The notes beneath the pieces were generated by a model that searched no databases, was not told the DNA's origin, and saw only the letters and a list, made by a program, of their open reading frames with translations. The translations under genes were made by a program, and so were the position numbers. DNA of 64,000 nt from Halomonas piscis (lineage in GTDB: Bacteria > Pseudomonadota > Gammaproteobacteria > Pseudomonadales > Halomonadaceae): positions 1,116,001-1,180,000 of the forward strand of contig NZ_CP119391.1 of assembly GCF_031886125.1 (NCBI RefSeq), written 5' to 3'. Shown piece by piece: positions 1-9,015 of this stretch. The stretch's first letter is position 1, and the number at the start of each line of letters is the position of its first letter.

Positions 1-277
1 GCAGTTCACCGTTGGGCGACGGCGTGTCGCTGGGGTCGCTTGCGCTGTTGGTGCTGTCCGCGGGGTTGACAGTTGGCTCGTTGGGATCCACCTGGCCCTG
101 GCCCTGCGTCCTGTTCTGCACGTCTTCCGGGTTGTTGGCGGAGTCCGTGGCCTGGTCCGGGTGTACGGCGTTTTGGGGATCGTTGCCGGGCTCGGCGGCG
201 AGCGCCATGCCGGACGCCAGGCTAAAGGCACTGGCAACGGCAACTGTCTTGAGACCATACTTGAGTGACGTTTTCAT
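1..277 (-). CDS. Exported low-complexity protein, C-terminus outside the window
   Basis: The reading frame starts at ATG 277 and stays open for 92 codons to the window edge, so the gene is partial. The first ~29 residues form a Sec signal peptide: a Lys-rich start, then a hydrophobic stretch ending in ALAAE. The remainder is rich in Asn, Asp, Gln, Pro, Ser and Thr (NPED, DPNEP, DSTNSASDPSD), as in disordered exported proteins. I do not recognise a family. An AGGTGT sequence 2-8 nt upstream is a weak ribosome binding site. Confidence 0.6.
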   Translation of the reverse strand, partial: MKTSLKYGLKTVAVASAFSLASGMALAAEPGNDPQNAVHPDQATDSANNPEDVQNRTQGQGQVDPNEPTVNPADSTNSASDPSDTPSPNGEL

Positions 278-580
278 GGACACCTCTTGTCGTGCGGTTG
301 TTAAGACACTGGTGCTGTAGCGCCGACCCTGCTTGAGGGACGGGCTTGCGTCCACTTACCCTATCAACATAGGCCTTACAAAAAATATTTCAAGTATAGA
401 TATTGCAAAAAATAAGGCTTTGCTTTTTTACCCGGCGTCAATCTCGGGCCCACCGTATCTCGTTGAGACCCCGGGTGAAAGCTTTCGTTCACGCCGGTTA
501 TCCGCAGCGTTCCTGGACCAGGTGTACGTTTGCCCGTCGATGTCATACGCTTGTTTGAATATGGCCGCAAGGAGAGTCTG
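278..580. other. Intergenic region between divergent genes
   Basis: There is no gene here. Positions 363-430 are clearly A+T rich in an otherwise GC-rich window, as expected for the promoters of the two divergent genes. On the minus strand a TTGAAA/TATGTT pair with a 16-nt spacer can be read in this patch. An AAGGAGA Shine-Dalgarno sequence at about 568-575 precedes the fadH ATG at 581. Confidence 0.4.
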
Positions 581-2605
581 ATGACGACCTATCCCGGGCT
601 TTTCCAGCCGCTTCGGCTGGGCCCGCTCGAGCTTGAAAACCGCGTGCTGATGGGCTCCATGCATACCAACCTGGAAGAGGCGCCGAACGGCTTTGCACGC
701 CTGGCGGCGTTCTACGCCGAACGCGCTCGGGCCGGCGTTTCGCTGCTGGTCACCGGCGGCATGGCGCCGAATGCGGAAGGTGCCGTGTTTCAGGGTGCGC
801 ACGCCTTGACCGGCGACGATCAGCTGGCGGATCACCGCCGGGTGGTGGATGCCGTGCACGCCGAGGGCAGCCATATCTGCCTGCAGATTCTGCACGCCGG
901 ACGCTATGCCTATTCGCCGGACGCGGTCGCACCGTCGGCCATCCAGGCGCCGATCAGCCCCTTTGCGCCCCGGGCGCTTGCGGATGATGAAGTCGAGCAG
1001 CAGATACAAGACTACGTGCGCTGTGCCGAGCTGGCGCAGCGGGCCGGCTACGACGGCGTCGAGGTCATGGGCTCCGAGGGTTATCTGATCAACCAGTTCC
1101 TCTGCCGGCGCACCAATCGACGTACCGACGCCTGGGGCGGAAGCTTTGCCAACCGCATCCGCTTTGCCGTGGAGATCGTGCGCCGCATCCGGGAAGCGAC
1201 CGGCGACGGCTTCGCGCTGATCTTTCGCCTGTCCATGCTCGACCTGGTGGAGGACGGCAGTACCTGGGAGGAGGTCGTGGCCCTGGGGCGCGCCGTTGAA
1301 GCCGCCGGCGCCGATGCGATCAATACCGGTATCGGCTGGCACGAGGCCCGGGTGCCGACCATTGTCACCAGCGTCCCCCGGGCGGCGTTTGCCCGGGTCA
1401 CCCGGCGCATGCGAGCGGAGCTTGCCATTCCGCTGATTGCCACCAATCGTATCAACATGCCCGACGTCGCCGAGCGCATCGTTGCCGAGGGCCAGGCGGA
1501 CATGGTCTCCATGGCGCGGCCGTTTCTGGCCGATGCCGAGTGGATTGCCAAGGCCAGAGCCGGCAAGGCGGAAGAAATCAACACCTGCATCGCCTGCAAC
1601 CAGGCCTGCCTGGACCACGCTTTCGCCGGCAAGCTGACTTCCTGTCTGGTCAATCCGCGCGCCTGCCACGAAACCGAGCTTGTCGTCGAGCCGACGCCGG
1701 CGGCGAAAACCGTTGCCGTCGTGGGCGGCGGGCCCGGGGGGCTGGCTGCCGCGGTAACCGCGGCCAGCCGGGGGCACCGAGTGGTGCTGTTTGAGCAGCA
1801 GAGCGCGCTTGGCGGCCAGTTCAACTACGCGCGGCAGATTCCCGGCAAGGAGGAGTTCAGCGAAACGCTGCGCTATTACCGCGTCATGCTGGAAAAATAC
1901 GCCGTGGACGTGCGCCTGAACGCCGCCGCTAACGTCGAAACCCTGGGGGAGTTTGACGAAGTGATACTGGCCACCGGAGTGCGCCCGAGGGAGATTGCGC
2001 TGCCGGGCCTGGCGGAAGCCAGAAAAAGAGGTCAAATGCTGACCTACGCGGAGGCCATCGAGCACCCGGAGCGAGTCGGGCAGCGAGTGGCGATCATCGG
2101 CGCCGGCGGCATCGGGTTTGACGTCGCCGAGCGGCTGGTCAGTCAGGCGGCGACCGCGCTGGACGTTGACGCCTGGTGCCGCCAGTGGGGGGTGGACCTG
2201 AGCGTCGGGGAGCCCGGCGGTTTGCAGGCGCCCAGGCCGCCGCGGGTGCCGCGCCGGGTAACGCTGCTGCAGCGTAAAACCAGCAAGCCGGGCAAAGAGC
2301 TCGGGGCAACCACCGGCTGGGTGCACCGGGCGTCGCTCAGAAAGCACGGCGTGACCATGCTCGCCGGGTGCGAGTATCTGAGGGTGGACGTCGCGGGACT
2401 GCACATCCGGCGCGACGGCCGGTCAGAGGTATTGGCGGCGGATACCGTTGTGGTATGCGCCGGCCAGGAGCCGGTTCGCGAGCTGTTGGCGCCGCTCGAG
2501 CGTCGGGGCAGCCGGGTTCATCTGATTGGCGGCGCCGACCGGGCCGTTGAGCTCGACGCCAAGCGGGCCATCGAGCAGGGCACGCGTCTGGCGGCCGCGC
2601 TGTAA
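581..2605 (+). CDS. fadH: 2,4-dienoyl-CoA reductase (NADPH), FadH type
   Basis: The 674-residue protein has the length and layout of FadH, which reduces 2,4-dienoyl-CoA in beta-oxidation of unsaturated fatty acids. The N-terminal half is an Old-Yellow-Enzyme FMN barrel, with the catalytic Tyr in GSEGYLINQF near residue 168. A [4Fe-4S] cysteine cluster, CIACNQAC, begins near residue 336 with a further Cys in TSCLVNPRAC. The C-terminal half carries an FAD motif (VAVVGGGPGG) and a second nucleotide motif (VAIIGAGGIG). I start at ATG 581 because AAGGAGA lies just upstream; the frame is open further up to 530 but has no better start. It is convergent with the HiPIP gene, with a 34-bp gap. Confidence 0.9.
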   Translation: MTTYPGLFQPLRLGPLELENRVLMGSMHTNLEEAPNGFARLAAFYAERARAGVSLLVTGGMAPNAEGAVFQGAHALTGDDQLADHRRVVDAVHAEGSHICLQILHAGRYAYSPDAVAPSAIQAPISPFAPRALADDEVEQQIQDYVRCAELAQRAGYDGVEVMGSEGYLINQFLCRRTNRRTDAWGGSFANRIRFAVEIVRRIREATGDGFALIFRLSMLDLVEDGSTWEEVVALGRAVEAAGADAINTGIGWHEARVPTIVTSVPRAAFARVTRRMRAELAIPLIATNRINMPDVAERIVAEGQADMVSMARPFLADAEWIAKARAGKAEEINTCIACNQACLDHAFAGKLTSCLVNPRACHETELVVEPTPAAKTVAVVGGGPGGLAAAVTAASRGHRVVLFEQQSALGGQFNYARQIPGKEEFSETLRYYRVMLEKYAVDVRLNAAANVETLGEFDEVILATGVRPREIALPGLAEARKRGQMLTYAEAIEHPERVGQRVAIIGAGGIGFDVAERLVSQAATALDVDAWCRQWGVDLSVGEPGGLQAPRPPRVPRRVTLLQRKTSKPGKELGATTGWVHRASLRKHGVTMLAGCEYLRVDVAGLHIRRDGRSEVLAADTVVVCAGQEPVRELLAPLERRGSRVHLIGGADRAVELDAKRAIEQGTRLAAAL

Positions 2606-2639
2606 GCCGAACCGCGGTGACGGTGGACGCCTGCGGGAC

Positions 2640-2954
2640 TCAGCCGGCCTCGGTCCAGGACTGGCACCAGCCGCCGGAGGCCACGCTGTGCTGGGGAAAC
2701 AGCTGGCAGCCCTGGGTGTCAGCGGTATAGAACATGCAGTTGGCACACGTCTGGCCCGGCTCGTAGGCCGGATGATCGCTGGCGTCGCTGGCCTTTTCCA
2801 CGTAGTTGAGCGCCCGGGCGTTGCTGCTGGACGGATCCAGCCGCGGCAGGGACTGTGCCAGCGCTGTGCGCGGCAGAACGCCGGCGCCCAGCGGCAGAGC
2901 GGCAAGCCCCAATGCGCCTTGGCGCATGAAACGACGACGGTTTTGATCGGCCAT
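2640..2954 (-). CDS. High-potential iron-sulfur protein (HiPIP)
   Basis: This is a 104-residue small periplasmic electron carrier. Residues 1-34 form a twin-arginine signal (NRRRFMRQG followed by a hydrophobic stretch ending ALAQ), consistent with export of a folded Fe-S protein. The four cluster ligands are Cys70, Cys73, Cys83 and Cys97, with the HiPIP spacing Cx2C, x9, C, x13, C, and the final motif GGWCQSW. An AAGGAGAC ribosome site upstream fixes ATG 2954 over longer upstream starts. HiPIPs donate electrons to reaction centres or terminal oxidases; in a non-phototroph the partner is probably a respiratory enzyme. Confidence 0.92.
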   Translation of the reverse strand: MADQNRRRFMRQGALGLAALPLGAGVLPRTALAQSLPRLDPSSSNARALNYVEKASDASDHPAYEPGQTCANCMFYTADTQGCQLFPQHSVASGGWCQSWTEAG

Positions 2955-3271
2955 GGTGTCTCCTTGACGGTGTCGTTGGGTAGATAGCGGCCGTGACAGG
3001 TTCTGACGACGGTTTCTCATGCTAGCGGAACCGCGCACCGGGTGCGAGCACTCGCAGCGACATCGCCGCCAGATATTGAGCTCCCGGCTTGAGCCGCCAG
3101 CAGGGCTGCGAGGGGCGCCATGAATTCACCCCTGGACGCATCAGCTGCGATAGCCCCAGCCGGCGGCTGCGCGGCTCAGCGCCGTGCTGATATACTCGCT
3201 GCTATCGCCACTAGGCGTTCGACAGGCCATTTGACACAGCGCTGCGCCAGAGGCGTGCGCGAGAGGAAGCT

Positions 3272-3547
3272 ATGCAAAACGCAGTCATCCTGATCAACAC
3301 CGAGAAAGGCCAGGTCAAGCCCGTCGCCGAGCGGCTGGCGGAAGTGGAGGGCATCAGCGAGGTGTACTCCACCTGCGGCCGCTACGACCTGGTTGCCATT
3401 GCCCGCACCCGGGACTTCGAGAGCCTGGCCGAGCTGGTCACCGAGCGGCTGAACGCCGTGGAAGGCATCAGCGATACGGAAACGCTCAACGCCATGCAGG
3501 TGCATTCCCGCCACGACCTGGAAAGCATGTTTTCCCTGGGCTGGTAG
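3272..3547 (+). CDS. Stand-alone Lrp/AsnC ligand-binding (RAM) domain protein
   Basis: The 91-residue protein is a single alpha-beta RAM domain, the effector-binding and oligomerising half of Lrp/AsnC regulators (VEGISEVYSTCGRYDLVAIART, with a final LESMF). There is no N-terminal helix-turn-helix, so it cannot bind DNA by itself. Such stand-alone domains may form ring oligomers, bind amino acids, or co-assemble with full-length Lrp proteins. It is preceded by GAGGAAG and followed 31 bp later by a nuclease gene on the same strand. The ligand is unknown. Confidence 0.8.
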   Translation: MQNAVILINTEKGQVKPVAERLAEVEGISEVYSTCGRYDLVAIARTRDFESLAELVTERLNAVEGISDTETLNAMQVHSRHDLESMFSLGW

Positions 3548-3578
3548 CCGGCCCGCCTGTGCTGACAAGGAGCCCGAC

Positions 3579-4436
3579 GTGGCCAAGCCGTTACGCTTTC
3601 GACGACACGGACGTCGCCTGGGGATCACGCTGTTATTCGTGGCGGTGATCACGGGGCTCTGGCAGTACCAGGAGCGCCAGTATCGCGACGACTATACCTG
3701 GATGGGCGTGCCCACCTGGGACGAGCTGACGCCGACCAGCGTCCACCGCGTGCTGCGTAACGACGGCTATCTGGCGGGCTGGTCCGACGTGCGCGCCGGC
3801 GCGCTCTGGGTGAGCTATCAGGTCGAGGCCGTGGACGATAGCCGGATCGGCTCGCGGCCGGGTTTCCGGGCCGACTGGCGCGCGCTCTGGCCGATCACCC
3901 CGGCAAGCTACTCGGGCAGCGGCTACGATCGCGGCCATCTGGCCCCCAACTACGCCATTGCCGCGGTGCACGGCCGCGATGCCCAGGTCGATACCTTCCT
4001 GATGAGCAACATGCTGCCCCAGACCCCGGAGCTCAACCGCCAGCTCTGGCAGCGCCTGGAAGAGGCGGTCATGGATCACTTCGCGCCGCGTTTCGAGCGG
4101 CTGCAGATAGTGGCAGGACCGGTTTATCCGCCCGATTTCATGAGTAACGTGCTCAACCGCGTGGGGCTGGTGGAAGTGCCCGCCGCCTTTTACAAGATTA
4201 TCGTGGCGCCGAACGGCGGCGACCCCAGAGCGCTGGCGTTTATCATGCCCCAGGACGTGCGGGGCAGCGAACCGCTGGATGAATACCTGGTAAGCATTGA
4301 CGAGGTAGAGGCAAAAACCGGGCTGGATTTTTTTCCTGAGTTGCCAAAGAGCACGGAAAAGCGTCTGGAAGGGCAGAAAAGCACGGACGGCTGGGCGTTG
4401 GACGCGGTGGCGCGCAAGCCCGGGCGTTTTCAATAA
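3579..4436 (+). CDS. Membrane-anchored DNA/RNA non-specific endonuclease (NUC1/NucA family)
   Basis: This is a 285-residue beta-beta-alpha-metal nuclease. A single membrane segment at residues 15-29 suggests an N-terminal anchor with the catalytic domain in the periplasm. The family signature DRGH is at 117-120 (His120 as general base), and the metal-binding Asn is in ELNRQLW near 153. The start is GTG 3579, preceded by AAGGAG. Its role may be nutritional degradation or removal of incoming DNA, as for family members generally; the sequence does not decide this. Confidence 0.85.
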   Translation: MAKPLRFRRHGRRLGITLLFVAVITGLWQYQERQYRDDYTWMGVPTWDELTPTSVHRVLRNDGYLAGWSDVRAGALWVSYQVEAVDDSRIGSRPGFRADWRALWPITPASYSGSGYDRGHLAPNYAIAAVHGRDAQVDTFLMSNMLPQTPELNRQLWQRLEEAVMDHFAPRFERLQIVAGPVYPPDFMSNVLNRVGLVEVPAAFYKIIVAPNGGDPRALAFIMPQDVRGSEPLDEYLVSIDEVEAKTGLDFFPELPKSTEKRLEGQKSTDGWALDAVARKPGRFQ

Positions 4437-4571
4437 GGCAGCAAAAAGGCAGCGCCTGGGGCAGGCGATAAGCGTCTGTGCGGTAAAAAGCGTGAGCGGG
4501 AGAAAGCCTGAACAAGAGGGATGATCAGGGAAGACAGATATAGCCTGATGCGCGGGCCGCTATCTTGGCCA

Positions 4572-4658
4572 TGGTGCCCGGGAGAGGACTTGAACCTCCA
4601 CATCCGCGAGGATACCAGCACCTGAAGCTGGCGCGTCTACCCATTCCGCCACCCGGGC
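4572..4658 (-). tRNA. tRNA-Leu(CAG), copy 1
   Basis: An 87-nt class II tRNA with encoded CCA. The acceptor GCCCGGG pairs with CCCGGGC, the long variable arm is UCCUCGCGGAU-like, and the anticodon stem CCAGC/GCTGG encloses loop TTCAGGT, giving anticodon CAG. It is the last of three tandem Leu(CAG) genes. Confidence 0.95.
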
Positions 4659-4700
4659 GCATCGTTGACTTGGAATACCTGCTTTGCGGCCGTATTCGCG

Positions 4701-4787
4701 TGGTGCCCAGGAGAGGACTTGAACCTCCACATCCGCGAGGATACCAGCACCTGAAGCTGGCGCGTCTACCCATTCCGCCACCTGGGC
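4701..4787 (-). tRNA. tRNA-Leu(CAG), copy 2
   Basis: Same length and body as copy 1, but the acceptor is GCCCAGG paired with CCTGGGC. The base pair has changed in a compensatory way. The anticodon is CAG and CCA is encoded. Confidence 0.95.
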
Positions 4788-4852
4788 GAATACAACCTTG
4801 TGCACCAATGCATGAGCGGCAGCGTAATGAATCATGCTGTCCGTCGATGAAT

Positions 4853-4939
4853 TGGTGCCCGGGAGAGGACTTGAACCTCCACGTCCATACGGACACTAGC
4901 ACCTGAAGCTAGCGCGTCTACCAATTCCGCCACCCGGGC
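4853..4939 (-). tRNA. tRNA-Leu(CAG), copy 3 (first transcribed)
   Basis: An 87-nt tRNA-Leu with anticodon CAG and encoded CCA. The variable arm (GTCCGTATGGAC) and anticodon stem (CTAGC/GCTAG) differ from copies 1 and 2, each with paired changes, so it is a diverged but apparently functional gene. It is nearest to the shared promoter. Confidence 0.95.
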
Positions 4940-4950
4940 AAGTGGCGCGT

Positions 4951-4978
4951 ATGATACCGCTGTGATGACAAAACGCAA
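4951..4978 (-). promoter_or_regulatory. Promoter of the tRNA-Leu cluster
   Basis: On the minus strand, TTGCGT (4978-4973) and TATCAT (4956-4951) are separated by 16 nt, followed by a GC-rich discriminator (GCGCC) typical of stable-RNA promoters under stringent control. It lies just upstream of tRNA copy 3. Confidence 0.6.
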
Positions 4979-5109
4979 GCCTTTTTTATCTAGGACAGGC
5001 TATCAAGGGCAAGCTGTCGGGCGCACGGCGGCCCGCCGCTATGCGTGTCGAGCATGCCGATCAAAACGAAGCCGCCAGGCGCCGGCCGAGCGGCGAGAGC
5101 ATTTGGCGG

Positions 5110-5138
5110 TTGGGTGATGGCGCAGGCAGCGCTATACT
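5110..5138 (+). promoter_or_regulatory. Candidate rnr promoter
   Basis: TTGGGT at 5110-5115 and TATACT at 5133-5138 with a 17-nt spacer, about 150 bp upstream of the rnr start. The interval 4979-5109 shows no gene; its only recognisable content is this promoter and that of the tRNAs. Confidence 0.5.
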
Positions 5139-5290
5139 GCCCGCATGATGAAAAGAACACTGTCCATGAAAATATCCGAAAGAATGCTTTCTTTCGCCAG
5201 CGCCCCGGGCGCTGACCATCGCGGCTCGCCGCGCTCTGCGCCTGCCAGGCTTCACTGCCTTCCATGCACGCCCTCAAGGATGCTTACCGC

Positions 5291-7612
5291 ATGAAAGAAT
5301 GGACGTTAAGTGATGACGCGCACGCCAAGCGCGAAGCGCACAAGTATCCCAACCCGGCGCCCAGCCGCGAATATCTGCTGGCAGCCCTTGAAGCCTACGG
5401 CAAGCCCATCACCCATGAGAACATGAGCCGCATGCTCGGTCTGGATGATGAAGAGCTTCAGGAAGCCGTGCGCCGCCGGCTGGCGGCCATGGAGCGCGAC
5501 GGCCAGGTGCTGCGCAACCGCGGCGGAGCCTATGCGCTGATCGACAAGCTTGACCTGATCAAGGGCAAGATCATCGGCCACCGCGAAGGCTTCGGGTTTC
5601 TGCTGCGCGACGACGGCAAGAAGCCCGACCTGGTGCTCCAGCCCCGGCAGATGCGCCGCGTCTTCCACGGCGACTACGTGCTGGTACGCATCAGCGGGCG
5701 CGACCGCCGCGGGCGCGACGAGGCCACGATCGTCGAGGTGCTGGCGCGCAACACCCAGAGTCTGGTGGGCATTTATCGCCGCAACACCCCCGAGTTCGGC
5801 GTGCTGATCCCGGAAAATCCGCGTATCACCCAGGAAGTCATCGTGCCGCACAGCGCCTGCGCCGGCGCCCAGGACGGGCAGGTGGTCTCGGTCAACATCA
5901 CTCAGCAGCCCGAGACTCGGGTGCAGCCGGTAGGCGAGGTGGCCGAAGTGCTGGGCGAGCGCATGGATCCCGGGATGGAAATCGACATTGCCATCCGCAG
6001 CTACGAGATTCCCGCCGAGTTTCCGCCCGAGGTGCTCGACCAGATCGCCACAATTCCCGCCGAGGTCGAGGAAGACGACAAGCGTCATCGCATCGACCTG
6101 CGCGACGTGCCGCTGGTCACGATCGATGACGAGACCGCCAAGGACTTCGACGACGCCGTCTGCGCCTGGCAGACCGAGGCCGGGGCATGGAAGCTGCTGG
6201 TCGCGATTGCCGACGTCTCGCACTACGTGCGTCCGGGAACGCCGCTGGACGCCGAAGGTCGCCGGCGCGGCAACTCGGTCTACTTCCCCGGGCAGGTGGT
6301 GCCCATGCTGCCGGAGCTCTTGTCCAACGGGCTCTGTTCGCTGAACCCGAAGGTCGACCGCCTGGTGCTGGTCTGCGAGATGAACATCACCGCCGCGGGA
6401 GAAGTGGGGGGGTATCGCTTTTACGAAGCGGTAATGAACTCCCACGCCCGGCTGACCTATAACAAGGTAGCGGCGATCCTCGACAAAAACAGCGACGACG
6501 GCGAGGCCCTGCGCGAGGAGTACGCCGACCTGGTCAAGCCCCTGGAGCAGCTGCACGCGCTGTATCGCGTGCTGCGCGAGGCCCGGGAGGCTCGCGGCGC
6601 CATCGAGTTCGATACTACCGAAACCGAGATTGTGTTCAACGACGAACGCAAGATCGAAAAGATCGTGCCGCGCAGCCGCAACGATGCCCACAAGATGATC
6701 GAGGAGTGCATGCTGGCGGCCAACGTCGCCACCGCGCGCTTTCTCGACACCCACGATCTGCCGGGGCTTTACCGCATTCACGAGAAGCCCTCGGCCGAGC
6801 GGCTGGAGAAGCTGCGCCTGTTTCTTAACGAGCTGGGGCTGACCCTGCCCAACGGCGACGATCCGACGCCTCAGGACTTTCAGGCGCTGCGGGAAAGCAT
6901 CGCCGACCGGCCCGACGCCGACGTCATCCAGACGGTGATGCTGCGCTCGATGAATCAGGCGGCCTATTCTCCCCAGAACGAAGGCCACTTCGGGCTGGCC
7001 TACGAGGCCTACGCCCACTTTACCTCGCCGATTCGCCGCTATCCTGACCTGCTGGTGCACCGCGCCATCCGTTCGGTCATTCGCGGGCCGCGCAAGACCG
7101 CTACCGTGCTGCGCGCCGAGGGCGCGCCGGTGGAACCGCCGAGCCAGTGGTGCCCCTATACGTTCGAGCAGATGCTCGAATTCGGCGAACACTGCTCGAT
7201 GACCGAGCGCCGCGCCGACGACGCCACCCGGGACGTGGAAAGCTGGCTCAAGTGCGAGTTCATGTCCGACAAGCTGGGGGAAACCTTCGACGGCAGCGTG
7301 GCGGCGGTGACCCAGTTTGGCCTCTTCATTCGTCTGGACGCGTTCTTTGTCGAGGGGCTTTTGCATATCAGCTTGCTGCCCTCGGACTATTACCATTACG
7401 AGGCCGAGAAGCACCGCCTCAAGGGCGAGCATACCGGCACCACCTATCGGCTGGGCGACAGCGTCACCGTGCAGGTAGCGCGGGTCGACATGGACGAGCG
7501 CAAGATCGACTTCAACCTCGCCGACGAGCGCCCGCCGCGGCCCCGGCGCCCTTCGCGCCGTCGCCGTAGCGGCTCGGACGGAGCGTCGAGCAAGCAGGAA
7601 GGTTCGGCGTGA
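5291..7612 (+). CDS. rnr: Ribonuclease R
   Basis: The 773-residue 3'-5' exoribonuclease degrades structured RNA and takes part in mRNA and rRNA turnover. The order is an N-terminal winged helix (SREYLLAAL onward), cold-shock domains (KGKIIGHREGFGFLL), the RNB catalytic domain with its acidic motif (DDETAKDFDDAV), an S1 domain (GSVAAVTQFGLFIRL) and a basic Arg/Pro tail. The start is ATG 5291, because AAGGA lies 10 nt upstream and MKEW aligns best with the family; an in-frame ATG at 5264 lacks a ribosome site. The stop overlaps the rlmB start (GTGA), as in the usual rnr-rlmB pair. Confidence 0.95.
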   Translation: MKEWTLSDDAHAKREAHKYPNPAPSREYLLAALEAYGKPITHENMSRMLGLDDEELQEAVRRRLAAMERDGQVLRNRGGAYALIDKLDLIKGKIIGHREGFGFLLRDDGKKPDLVLQPRQMRRVFHGDYVLVRISGRDRRGRDEATIVEVLARNTQSLVGIYRRNTPEFGVLIPENPRITQEVIVPHSACAGAQDGQVVSVNITQQPETRVQPVGEVAEVLGERMDPGMEIDIAIRSYEIPAEFPPEVLDQIATIPAEVEEDDKRHRIDLRDVPLVTIDDETAKDFDDAVCAWQTEAGAWKLLVAIADVSHYVRPGTPLDAEGRRRGNSVYFPGQVVPMLPELLSNGLCSLNPKVDRLVLVCEMNITAAGEVGGYRFYEAVMNSHARLTYNKVAAILDKNSDDGEALREEYADLVKPLEQLHALYRVLREAREARGAIEFDTTETEIVFNDERKIEKIVPRSRNDAHKMIEECMLAANVATARFLDTHDLPGLYRIHEKPSAERLEKLRLFLNELGLTLPNGDDPTPQDFQALRESIADRPDADVIQTVMLRSMNQAAYSPQNEGHFGLAYEAYAHFTSPIRRYPDLLVHRAIRSVIRGPRKTATVLRAEGAPVEPPSQWCPYTFEQMLEFGEHCSMTERRADDATRDVESWLKCEFMSDKLGETFDGSVAAVTQFGLFIRLDAFFVEGLLHISLLPSDYYHYEAEKHRLKGEHTGTTYRLGDSVTVQVARVDMDERKIDFNLADERPPRPRRPSRRRRSGSDGASSKQEGSA

Positions 7613-8403
7613 GCGCGAAGTCGTCCGCCCCGCGGCCCCCGAAAGGGCTGGATCACGTCTTCGGCGTCCACGCGCTCGAAAGCCTGCTTGCGCGCGGCGA
7701 GGCGCCCCGGGAGCTGTGGGTTCAGCAGGGCGCGGGCAAGCGTCTGCAGGCGCTGATCCGTCGAGCCACTGATAGCGGAGCGACGGTGAAGGAGCATCCC
7801 CGAGAGACGCTCGACCAGCTCACTCGAGGGGGCGCCCACCAGGGCGTGGTGGCGTTCTGCCCGCCGCTGGTGGCGGAAAACGAATCCTCGCTCAAGCTCA
7901 AGCTCAAGGCCTGGCCCGGCGATGCGCCGCCGCTACTGCTGGTGCTCGACGGCGTCACCGACGTGCACAACTTCGGCGCTTGCCTGCGAAGCGCCGACGC
8001 CGCCGGCGCCCACGGCGTGATTGTGCCCAAAGACCGCGCTGCACCGCTTAACGCTACGGTGCGCAAGGTGGCCTGCGGCGCGGCGGAAAGCGTACCGGTC
8101 TATCAGGTCACCAACCTGGCGCGTACGCTTGGCGCCCTGCGAGACGCCGGCGTGTGGATTACCGGCACCGCCGGCGAGGCCGACGCCAGCGTCTACGATA
8201 TCGACTTCAGCGGCCCGATAGCGCTGGTCATGGGCGCCGAGGGCAAGGGCATGCGCCGGCTCACCCGGGAGGCCTGCGACTATCTGGCCAAACTGCCCAT
8301 GGCCGGGCAGGTCTCGAGCCTCAACGTCTCCGTGGCCACCGGCATTTGCCTGTTCGAGGCGCTGCGCCAGCGCCGGCTTGCAAGTCAAGCCTCGCTTCCC
8401 TAG
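7609..8403 (+). CDS. rlmB: 23S rRNA (guanosine-2251-2'-O)-methyltransferase
   Basis: A 264-residue SPOUT-class methyltransferase that modifies G2251 in the peptidyl-transferase P loop. The N-terminal substrate-binding domain (VFGVHALESLL) is followed by the knotted catalytic domain with DGVTDVHNFGACLRSADAAG, VMGAEGKGM and a final SLNVSVATGICLFEALRQR. The start is GTG 7609, overlapping the rnr stop by 4 bp, so the two are translationally coupled. Confidence 0.95.
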   Translation: MSAKSSAPRPPKGLDHVFGVHALESLLARGEAPRELWVQQGAGKRLQALIRRATDSGATVKEHPRETLDQLTRGGAHQGVVAFCPPLVAENESSLKLKLKAWPGDAPPLLLVLDGVTDVHNFGACLRSADAAGAHGVIVPKDRAAPLNATVRKVACGAAESVPVYQVTNLARTLGALRDAGVWITGTAGEADASVYDIDFSGPIALVMGAEGKGMRRLTREACDYLAKLPMAGQVSSLNVSVATGICLFEALRQRRLASQASLP

Positions 8404-8440
8404 AATGCCTGCGCCCGCTTTTTACCGGCGGGCATTTTAT
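8404..8440 (+). terminator. Rho-independent terminator after rlmB
   Basis: AATGCCTGC (8404-8412) pairs with GCGGGCATT (8428-8436), with one G-U pair, followed by TTAT. It sits directly behind the rlmB stop and before the rpsF operon. Confidence 0.55.
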
Positions 8441-8555
8441 CAGTTCTGCTTGATGCCCGGCAGCGCCCCGCGCGTGCCCGGCGCATTCTAGTATGACTCC
8501 TTGCTTCCTTGAGGCTTCGCGCCCAATGGAAGCTGCCAAACCGCAAGGAGATTCC

Positions 8556-8939
8556 ATGCGTCATTATGAAATCGTGTTCATGGCCCACCCGGACCAGAGC
8601 GAGCAGGTGCCGGCCATGGTCGAGCGCTACACCGGCATCGTCACCGAAAATAGCGGCACCGTGCATCGCCTGGAAGACTGGGGCCGTCGCCACCTGGCGT
8701 ACCCGATCAACAAGATCCACAAGGCTCACTACGTGCTGATGAACGTCGAGTGTGAGAGCGAAACGATCGAAGAGCTGGAAAATATCTTCCGTTTCAACGA
8801 CGCCATCATTCGCAGCCTGGTCATGCGCTGCAACGAAGCCATTACCGAAGCGTCGCCGATGATGAAGCCGGTGGAAGAGAAGCGCCAGCGTCGTGACGAC
8901 AAGCCGCGTGACGACAAGCCGCGCAGCGAATCCGCGTAA
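8556..8939 (+). CDS. rpsF: 30S ribosomal protein S6
   Basis: The 127-residue S6 ([14 protein letters not shown], then [22 protein letters not shown]) binds 16S rRNA together with S18. The tail is charged and repetitive ([12 protein letters not shown]). ATG 8556 follows AAGGAG; an upstream in-frame ATG at 8493 is not supported. First gene of the rpsF-rpsR-DUF2232-rplI operon. Confidence 0.97.
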   Translation: MRHYEIVFMAHPDQSEQVPAMVERYTGIVTENSGTVHRLEDWGRRHLAYPINKIHKAHYVLMNVECESETIEELENIFRFNDAIIRSLVMRCNEAITEASPMMKPVEEKRQRRDDKPRDDKPRSESA

Positions 8940-9015
8940 CGAATCTGCGTAACACCGCCACGGCTGCTCGACGCGGCCAGCGCCTTACCCCTGCACGCAC
9001 TCAAGGAGCTATTCC

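Noticed and set aside
12..320. Plus-strand 102-residue frame at the window start
   Set aside because: The minus strand carries a clear signal peptide and continuous frame over the same region; the plus frame lacks a ribosome site.
4565..4906. Open frames across the tRNA-Leu cluster (GLEPPHPRGYQHLKLARLP repeats)
   Set aside because: The repeated peptide is simply the translation of three tRNA genes; the tRNA folds explain the sequence.
5306..7432. A 708-residue open frame antisense to rnr
   Set aside because: It is a shadow of GC-rich codon use; it has no ribosome site and no recognisable domain, whereas rnr is clearly coding. The same applies to the long antisense frames at 428-2404, 10501-12573, 16114-17205, 33375-35180 and 35202-36980.
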